Positions 6,471 through 12,164 of a stretch of 12,164 nt of DNA are shown piece after piece (the first letter of the stretch is position 1; the number at the start of each line of letters is the position of its first letter). Under the pieces are notes generated by a model that ran no database searches, was not told where the DNA came from, and saw nothing but the letters and a program-made list of their open reading frames with translations. The position numbers were made by a program, and so were the translations under genes. The stretch comes from Prasinococcaceae sp. CCMP 1430 (Eukaryota; Prasinodermophyta; Palmophyllophyceae; Prasinococcales; Prasinococcaceae): the NCBI GenBank assembly GCA_013416795.1, contig RQSC01001337.1:83768-95931 (forward strand), given 5' to 3'.

Positions 6471-8648
6471 TCACCACCGCTTGTCAAAGAATTCCGCGAT
6501 GCCTGCGCTGTTGTCCTTGATGCTTCCGAAGTGCCACATCGCGCACCTGCCGTGTGCCTCCCACGCGCGCAGGTGCGCCCGCGCGCGCGGTTCGCCCTCG
6601 TTGGCGATGGCGCGTCGCGCATGCTCTGCGGAGCGCGCCTCGCGCCCCTTACACTCGTCGAAGTTCCCTCCCGCAACCCACCCGCCGGCGACTTGTTTAT
6701 GGCTGAAGAACGCCACAGGCATGTTGTGGAGCGCGTCGACGCAGGAGGGGCTGGAGGGGATTACCATCGTACGCATGAAGGACCAGGGTATGTTGCCGCC
6801 GATCAGGTCCGAGTAGCTGCAGTCGAATACTGTGAGGTGCCTTTCGCTGCCGTCGTACGCGGCGCCCGTCATCGGACCTCTCCTGCAGTTGATGGTGCTT
6901 TGCGCGAACTGCGGCGTGTTCTCCAGACGCGCAGCGAGGGCCCCCCTGTCCACTGGGTATTGCACGCCATCCGTCAGCAGGGTGCCCGCGGCGCTGTGCA
7001 TGCGCAACAGGATGTGCCACAGCGGCGGTTGGTCCTTCAGCCCGCACCGCAAGCCGAGCCACGCTAGCAGGAAGTCCCTCGCGACGCGCGTGTCGCGCAC
7101 GTGGAAGGCGTCACCCATCGGTTGCCATCGCCGTTGCTGCGACGTTCGGTGCCCCATGAAGAACGCAACCGACGCGCCCGGGGCGCCGCAGGCGGAATAA
7201 AAGGCGTCATACGCGGGCGGGCCGGCGAGGTTCGCCCGCACGAGCGTTTCGGTCGCGCTCGCATTTTCGGATTCCTGCAGATGCTGCCGCCCATCCGTGG
7301 AGTCATGTGGACGATGCCTCCCTCGCGCCGCCGTGCTGAATGCGGTGTCCATGTCTATCACGGCGACGTCGCTGACCCCCGGCGTATCGAGCGCCAGCAA
7401 CGCCGCGGGCATTTTGGCGTAGTGCACAGACGGTGTCCCTGCGCGCGCTTCGGATGGGCAGCTCGGATCCCCGCCCTGTCGTCGGGTTCTCTTGTGGCAG
7501 CCCGTCAGATACTCTTCGCTGACGTTGCGCACGCAGTGTTCCCCCGGCGCATCGAGCGGGTGCGGCAGGGCGCCCGTCCACACGAACAGGCGCTCGGCGC
7601 GCGCGCGCGCAGTCTGCGCCTTGTTCAGCAGCAGCCCCGCGTAGGCGGCGATGTATGACACCGATCGTTCGCCACCCGCGATCACAACCATTGCAGGCAC
7701 GCCGTCGGCACTCGTGGCACCGCCGCGGTCCGCCATCCCGCGATCGCCAGCAGCAGCGGCCTCGAGGAGAAGGTCATCCTCGGCACTCGTCGCAGCATCG
7801 GCGCCGAAGCCACCGCCACCGCCGCCGCTGTCACCGCCGCTCCGAGCAGGTCGGCGCGCGCGCGACAGGTCAACCTCCCACAGCCCCGCGGTGAGCAGCA
7901 TTGGTGGCGTGGGCGCGCCTTCCACGAGCTGCGTGCTCACTGAGTCGACCTCGGAGTAATTCGCACCGTCGGGGGGGCCGCCGTCGCCGCCGTACACGCG
8001 TCCGTGCGTGCCCACGCGCGTCCACGTCGCCCACATCGTGGCGTCGCCTCTCAGCACCATCTCGGCGGGGTGGCGCAGGCGGCGTCCACTCTCGCTGCTG
8101 TTGCCCAGGCGAAAGCGCTGCGACGCCAGCGAGAGGCGCACGGTGCCTCGCAGGATGGTACCTCGCGCGCTCTCCCAATCCGCCGCCGCGCCCGTGTCCC
8201 TCGCCATAGCCGCCAGCAGCTCCTCCGCCGCGCGCGCGCTGCAGAGCGTGCCGTCGTCGTCGTCCTCGCGTGTTTCGAGTTGCCCCCCGGCGTTGCCGTT
8301 TCCGCTCAGGCCCGGCGGCAGCGCGTGATTCGCGTCGCCCAGACTTAAAGCGCCGGCGGCGATGAGGAACGTGGCGAGCAGCCCCGACGATGCCACCGCC
8401 ACGGGCAGCCGCCTCTTGCTCCGGCCGCTCCCGCTGTTCTGGCTCCTCGCGCTGCTCCCGCTGCACCGCGCGCGCGCCTCCGCGGCTGTGGCGCGCGGCG
8501 AGGCACTGGCGCGCCGCAGCCAGCCAGTGCAACCCCCTCTCCTCCTCCCCCCCCCACGCCCAGGGGCCGCCCGCACGCACAGGGACGCCCCTCCCGCCGT
8601 GGGCCAGCGGGCTGTTGACACCTTCGCTGTGTGAAAGGGATCGTGCAA
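6471..8648 (-). CDS. Type II membrane glycosyltransferase-like protein (DxD), start unresolved
   Basis: This is probably a Golgi or secretory-pathway glycosyltransferase. The open frame of 725 codons begins with TTG at 8648, so residue numbers count from there. A basic, Arg-rich segment ending SGRSKRR is followed by one hydrophobic span (about 81-103) with no signal cleavage site, giving a signal-anchor with the bulk in the lumen. Next comes a low-complexity acidic and Gly-rich stem. The catalytic-looking part has SYIAAYAGLLLNKAQ, HYAKMPAALLALDTPG, then VAVIDMDTAF with a DxD at 432-434, FFMGHRTS, RDFLLAWLGLRCGLKDQPPLW, and a C-terminus WHFGSIKDNSAGIAEFFDKRW. This order (Lys, DxD, small-residue loop, W..DQ) fits GT-A enzymes such as the GT34/GT77-like groups; donor and acceptor are unknown. 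No in-frame ATG exists between the upstream stop (8720-8718) and the membrane span. Either an exon is missing, or an indel lies in A15 (8647-8661) or C9 (8547-8555). Confidence 0.72.
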   Translation of the reverse strand: MHDPFHTAKVSTARWPTAGGASLCVRAAPGRGGGRRRGGCTGWLRRASASPRATAAEARARCSGSSARSQNSGSGRSKRRLPVAVASSGLLATFLIAAGALSLGDANHALPPGLSGNGNAGGQLETREDDDDGTLCSARAAEELLAAMARDTGAAADWESARGTILRGTVRLSLASQRFRLGNSSESGRRLRHPAEMVLRGDATMWATWTRVGTHGRVYGGDGGPPDGANYSEVDSVSTQLVEGAPTPPMLLTAGLWEVDLSRARRPARSGGDSGGGGGGFGADAATSAEDDLLLEAAAAGDRGMADRGGATSADGVPAMVVIAGGERSVSYIAAYAGLLLNKAQTARARAERLFVWTGALPHPLDAPGEHCVRNVSEEYLTGCHKRTRRQGGDPSCPSEARAGTPSVHYAKMPAALLALDTPGVSDVAVIDMDTAFSTAARGRHRPHDSTDGRQHLQESENASATETLVRANLAGPPAYDAFYSACGAPGASVAFFMGHRTSQQRRWQPMGDAFHVRDTRVARDFLLAWLGLRCGLKDQPPLWHILLRMHSAAGTLLTDGVQYPVDRGALAARLENTPQFAQSTINCRRGPMTGAAYDGSERHLTVFDCSYSDLIGGNIPWSFMRTMVIPSSPSCVDALHNMPVAFFSHKQVAGGWVAGGNFDECKGREARSAEHARRAIANEGEPRARAHLRAWEAHGRCAMWHFGSIKDNSAGIAEFFDKRW

Positions 8649-8661
8649 AAAAAAAAAAAAA
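8647..8661. repeat. A15 homopolymer (T15 on the minus strand)
   Basis: Fifteen consecutive A stand out in GC-rich DNA. On the minus strand the T15, followed by CCCTTTCACACAG ending at 8627, looks like a polypyrimidine tract and 3' splice site for the glycosyltransferase-like gene. Alternatively it is a slippage-prone site where the base count is wrong. Confidence 0.7.
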
Positions 8662-8891
8662 CCGCCGGACGGATCATTGGCGTGCGTTTGGGGTTTGGAA
8701 GAATTGGTCAGAATTGGTCAGAATTGGACGGGAACGCCGAGATGAAAACCGGGCCCGCGGTGCGCTGGGCCTCGTCGGGCTGCTGCTGCGCAGCCGGGCG
8801 TTGCTTACAGAATGATCGAAATGCTGCTAGGAAAATCGCAATGGCGTCGCAAAAATGGGCCTACGTGGGTGGGAGCGCCGGGAGGGCTCCC
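8662..8891. other. Spacer between transhydrogenase 3' end and glycosyltransferase 5' end
   Basis: Both flanking genes are on the minus strand, so this holds the transhydrogenase 3' UTR and the promoter or leader of the glycosyltransferase-like gene. A minus-strand TGTAA near 8806-8810, about 80 bases after the transhydrogenase stop, may be a polyadenylation signal. The only minus-strand ATG is at 8677-8675, in a different frame from the glycosyltransferase. The 3' part of this spacer holds a 10-base tandem repeat. Confidence 0.5.
8700..8727. repeat. 10-base tandem repeat, about 2.8 copies
   Basis: AGAATTGGTC is repeated at 8700-8709 and 8710-8719, with a partial third copy AGAATTGG at 8720-8727. 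It lies upstream of the glycosyltransferase-like gene, where it could be a repeated regulatory element or simple slippage. Confidence 0.85.
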
Positions 8892-11800
8892 TCAGTTGGG
8901 CAGGATGCACTGGTCGCCCAGGACGTCGAGCGTCTTGTTGCGCAGGTCGTCGATGGAGCACTTGGCGTCGCCCAGGAGCATGTTGGTGTTCTCGTTGAAG
9001 AAGAGCGGGTTCTCCACGTCGGCGTACCCGCCGGCCAGCGAGCGCTTGAGCACGATGACCTTCTTGGCGCGCCACACCTCCACCACCGGCATGCCCGCGA
9101 GCTCCGAGTCGGGGTCCTCCACGGCGCTGGGGTTGACGGTGTCGTTCGCGCCGATGACCAGCACGGCGTCGTACTTCTCGATGTCCGCGTTGACCTCGTC
9201 CATCTCGTACACCAGGTCGTAGGGCACGCCCGCCTCCGCGAGCAGCACGTTGAGCTGGCCGGGCATCCTGCCCGCCACGGGGTGGATGGCGACGCCCACC
9301 TCCTTGCCGTTGGCGCGGAGCAGGTTGAGGAGGTCCGCGAGCGAGTTCTGGCCCTTGGCCACCGCCAGGCCGTAGCCCGGCACCACGAGCACCCTGCTGG
9401 CCGACACCAGGTCGTTGGTGGCGGTGGCCACGTCGGCGACCACGCACTCGCCGCGCTCGATGTCGCACATCACGCTGGGCTGCTTGTCGCTCACGCCCTT
9501 GCTCAGGGTGCCCTTGACGCCGAGCAGCACGTTGACGACGCCGCGGTTCATCGCGTGGCACATGTGCAGGCTCAGCAGCGCGCCGGAGGCGCCGATGAGC
9601 GCGCCCACCACCGTGAGGAGCTGGTTGCTCAGCACGAAGCCCTCGGCGCACAGCGCCCACCCGCTGTACGAGTTGAGGACGGTGATGACGACGGGCGTGT
9701 CCGCGCCGCCGATGGCGGTGGTCATGTGGGCGCCCAGGAAGAGCGCGAGCGCCGAGGTGACGCCGAGCGCCTTGAGGCCCGCCTCGAGCCCCGCGGTGGC
9801 CGGCAGGAGCCACGTGAGCGTGTAGAGGCAGCCCGCGAAGGCGGCGAGGTTCACGAGGCCCTTGAAGGGCAGCGCGACGCTCTTCGAGGGGATGAGCCCC
9901 TGCAGCTTGCCGAAGGCGACCACCGAGCCCGTGAAGGTCACCGCGCCGATGAGCGTGCCGAGCCAGATGGCGATCTTGTGGCCGGCGTCCACGCCGACGG
10001 GGTGGGCGGCGAAGCTCGCGACGGAGGTGAGCGCCGCGGCGAGGCCCACCAGCGAGTGGAAGGCGGCCACCAGCTGCGGCAGGTCGGTGACCGCCGCGCG
10101 GTACGCCACCACGAGGCCGACGGCCGTGCCCGAGGCGAGGATCCAGCCCACCTGCTTGGCCAGCGCGGCGCTCATGGTGGGCGCCATCGACGCGAGGGTG
10201 GCCGCCAGGCCCAGCGCCACGCCGGCGGTGCCGAGCACGTTGCCGACGCGGGCGGTCTCCTGCGACGACAGCCCCCAGATGGCGCCGATGCAGCAGCACG
10301 CCGACGCCAGGCCCACCGCGGCGTGCATGGCGGCGCCCGCCGCGCCCGCCACGACGGCCTTGGCGTAGAAGGCGAGGGCGCCCAGCGTGGGGACGGCGTA
10401 CAGCCACTCGTAGCTCGGCGGGTCGTCCGGCCGGCGGAACATCTCGAGCATGCGCCCCGTCATGAGGAAGCCGCCCGCGATGTTCACCGTGGACATGGCG
10501 ACCGAGGCGGCGGCGGCGACGGCCACCGCGCCCGTGGGCACCACGCCGCCCGACATGAGCGTCAGGCCGCCCAGCGCCGTGGTGCCCGAGATGGCGTTGG
10601 TGACGCTCATGAGCGGCGAGTGCAGCGCGGGCGTCACCCCCATCACCACGAAGTAGCCGATGATGCACGCCAGCGAGAAGGTCGAGACCAGCGACACGGC
10701 GCCCATGTCGCCCGCGCTGGCGCCGAGCGCCACGGCGGCCGCGAGGCCCGCGCCGAGCAGCAGGGCGCCCTTGGCGTCGCCCAGCCACGCCGGCGGCGGC
10801 TTGGGCGCCTCCGGGGGCGGCTGGAGCTCGGCGCTGGAGCCCTTCTTCTTCTTCTTCTCCTCCTCGCCGTCGGCGCCCTCCTTCGCCTCGGCGGCGGGCG
10901 CGCGCGAGGGCGGCGGCGGCGGCGGCCACATCATGCGGCCCTCCTCCAGGATGAGGGCGCCGCGCACGGCCTCGTCCTCGTGGTCGAGGTAGAAGTTGCC
11001 CGTCTTGTCGTCGCCCATGGAGAGCAGGAAGGCGGCCACGTTGTTGGAGAAGAGCTGGCTGGCCTGCTGGGCGCAGCGCGAGGCGAGGTCGGTGTAGCCG
11101 AGCACCGACACGCCGTTGGCCGTCACCACCTTCTGGCCGGGGACGGTGGCGTCGCAGTTGCCGCCCGCCTCGGCGGCCATGTCCACGACGACGCTGCCGG
11201 GCTTCATGACGTCGACGGCCTCCTGCAGGATGAGCTTGGGCGCCGGGCGCCCCGGGATGAGCGCCGTGGTGATGATGATGTCGCACTCGGCCGCCTGCGC
11301 CTTGAAGAGCGCCATCTCCGCCTCGATGAACTCCTTGGACATGGTCTTGGCGTAGCCGCCGGCGCCCTCGCCCTCCTCCTCGATGGCCACCTCCAGGAAC
11401 TCGGCGCCCATGGACTCGACCTGCTCCCTGGCGGCCGAGCGCACGTCGAAGGCGCGCACGATGGCGCCCATGTTCTTGGCGGTCTGCACCGCCGCGAGGC
11501 CCGCCACGCCGGCGCCCACGACGAGCACCTTGGCGGGCGGCACGTTGCCCGCCATGGTGAACTGGCCGGAGAAGAAGCGGCCGAAGGCGTTGGCCGCCTC
11601 CACGACGGCGCGGAAGCCCGCCACGTTGGCCGTGCTCGAGAGCACGTCGAAGGCCTGCGCGCGGCTGATGGTGCGCGGCACGCAGTCGAGGCCCACCACG
11701 GTGGCGCCGCGCTTCTCGAGCTTCTGCACGAGCGCCTCGTTCTGCGCGGGCTGGATCATCGAGATGAGCGTGGGCGGCGGCGGGGCGTCTTCTTCTGAGC

Positions 11801-12155
11801 CGCCCTTCTTGAGGAGGGCCACCTCGGCGTCGGTGGGGGGGCGGATGTGCAGCACGACGTCGCCGCCCCAGCACTCGGGCCGCGTGCCGATGGTGGCGCC
11901 CGCCTCCTTGTACTCCTCGTCGGAGTAGTTGGACTGGGCGCCGGCGCCCGCCTGCACCACCACCTCGAAGCCCTTGGCGGTGAGCTTCTTCACGGACTCG
12001 GGCGTCGCCGCCACGCGCTTCTCGCCGTCGGCCGTCTCGGCGGGCACGCCCACGCGCATGGACGTGCGCGGCCGGCCCGGGGCGTCGGCGACCTTGGACT
12101 CGGCGGTGGTGGTGGCGGCCGCGCGCGCCGCGAGGCGGCGCGGCCGAGACCATGC
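8892..12155 (-). CDS. NNT: Proton-translocating NAD(P) transhydrogenase, alpha-beta fused
   Basis: This enzyme transfers hydride from NADH to NADP+, driven by proton flow through a membrane (mitochondrial inner membrane in animals; plastid is possible here). Counting from the ATG at 12059 there are 1,055 residues in the order of PntA then PntB, as in animal NNT. Domain I (1-380) has ISRAQAFD with R133, Q135 and D138, and the NAD motif GAGVAG at 182-187. A Pro/Glu/Lys linker spans 378-424. Domain II (about 430-850) is a multi-span membrane part with H694 and N796 at the positions of the bacterial proton-path His and Asn. Domain III (about 855-1040) has [40 protein letters not shown] and [11 protein letters not shown] for NADP(H). 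The frame stays open upstream of the ATG to 12155 as an Arg/Ala/Thr-rich stretch resembling a targeting peptide, so the true start is probably in an exon off the window (acceptor candidate CTTGAG at 12156-12155). Confidence 0.95.
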   Translation of the reverse strand, partial: AWSRPRRLAARAAATTTAESKVADAPGRPRTSMRVGVPAETADGEKRVAATPESVKKLTAKGFEVVVQAGAGAQSNYSDEEYKEAGATIGTRPECWGGDVVLHIRPPTDAEVALLKKGGSEEDAPPPPTLISMIQPAQNEALVQKLEKRGATVVGLDCVPRTISRAQAFDVLSSTANVAGFRAVVEAANAFGRFFSGQFTMAGNVPPAKVLVVGAGVAGLAAVQTAKNMGAIVRAFDVRSAAREQVESMGAEFLEVAIEEEGEGAGGYAKTMSKEFIEAEMALFKAQAAECDIIITTALIPGRPAPKLILQEAVDVMKPGSVVVDMAAEAGGNCDATVPGQKVVTANGVSVLGYTDLASRCAQQASQLFSNNVAAFLLSMGDDKTGNFYLDHEDEAVRGALILEEGRMMWPPPPPPSRAPAAEAKEGADGEEEKKKKKGSSAELQPPPEAPKPPPAWLGDAKGALLLGAGLAAAVALGASAGDMGAVSLVSTFSLACIIGYFVVMGVTPALHSPLMSVTNAISGTTALGGLTLMSGGVVPTGAVAVAAAASVAMSTVNIAGGFLMTGRMLEMFRRPDDPPSYEWLYAVPTLGALAFYAKAVVAGAAGAAMHAAVGLASACCCIGAIWGLSSQETARVGNVLGTAGVALGLAATLASMAPTMSAALAKQVGWILASGTAVGLVVAYRAAVTDLPQLVAAFHSLVGLAAALTSVASFAAHPVGVDAGHKIAIWLGTLIGAVTFTGSVVAFGKLQGLIPSKSVALPFKGLVNLAAFAGCLYTLTWLLPATAGLEAGLKALGVTSALALFLGAHMTTAIGGADTPVVITVLNSYSGWALCAEGFVLSNQLLTVVGALIGASGALLSLHMCHAMNRGVVNVLLGVKGTLSKGVSDKQPSVMCDIERGECVVADVATATNDLVSASRVLVVPGYGLAVAKGQNSLADLLNLLRANGKEVGVAIHPVAGRMPGQLNVLLAEAGVPYDLVYEMDEVNADIEKYDAVLVIGANDTVNPSAVEDPDSELAGMPVVEVWRAKKVIVLKRSLAGGYADVENPLFFNENTNMLLGDAKCSIDDLRNKTLDVLGDQCILPN

Positions 12156-12164
12156 TCAAGGCAA

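Noticed and set aside
8631-11798. A 1,055-codon open frame on the plus strand opposite the transhydrogenase
   Set aside because: Its translation is a His/Arg/Gly/Ala/Val-rich string with no domain, and the opposite strand codes for a well-conserved enzyme. Strong GC bias at third positions removes stops from the antisense frame.
8827-12159. A second very long minus-strand frame overlapping the transhydrogenase
   Set aside because: It is an Arg/Gly-rich shifted reading of the same coding DNA, without any recognisable motif; its length is a composition effect.
1-12164. CRISPR arrays, insertion sequences, prophage or bacterial operon structure
   Set aside because: No regularly spaced repeats, transposase or integrase motifs, or Shine-Dalgarno-linked gene strings are seen; introns and organelle-targeting features indicate a eukaryotic nuclear genome.

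Overview
The window looks like nuclear DNA from a GC-rich unicellular eukaryote, most likely an alga such as a haptophyte, pelagophyte or other secondary-plastid lineage; the exact group cannot be fixed from sequence alone. Supporting points are a spliceosomal intron (gtgggt...ctcag) in the acyl-CoA synthetase gene, a eukaryotic-type DNA polymerase delta segment, an animal-type alpha-beta fused transhydrogenase, a peroxisomal C-terminus on an acyl-CoA oxidase, a type II membrane glycosyltransferase-like protein, and Kozak-like start contexts without bacterial ribosome sites. Two single n characters (1684 and 3741) probably stand for assembly gaps.

Layout from left to right: the first ~53 codons of an unrecognised Ala/Gly-rich protein run off the left edge (minus, 160 to 1). 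Then comes ~800 bases with no recognised gene, part of it clearly less GC-rich. A DNA polymerase delta fragment follows (minus, 1683 to 974), lacking both ends. Next is a head-to-head pair: acyl-CoA oxidase (minus, 3724 to 1896) and a bubblegum-type long-chain acyl-CoA synthetase (plus, 3883 to 6152, one intron), only 158 bases apart. A short convergent spacer with a (CG)12 tract separates the synthetase from a glycosyltransferase-like gene (minus, 8648 to 6471) whose start codon is unresolved. The right quarter is a proton-translocating NAD(P) transhydrogenase (minus, 12155 to 8892), complete except possibly for the beginning of its targeting peptide.

Functionally, the synthetase makes acyl-CoA, which is the substrate of the oxidase. 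Their divergent arrangement over a short shared spacer suggests co-regulation, although only the oxidase carries a visible peroxisomal signal. The transhydrogenase (NADPH supply from the proton gradient) and the glycosyltransferase (secretory pathway) have no obvious link to that pair. I did not find a clearly new multi-gene system. The best leads are the divergent fatty-acid pair, the UBA-like and Pro-rich N-terminal part of the oxidase, and the two-sided truncation of the polymerase segment.
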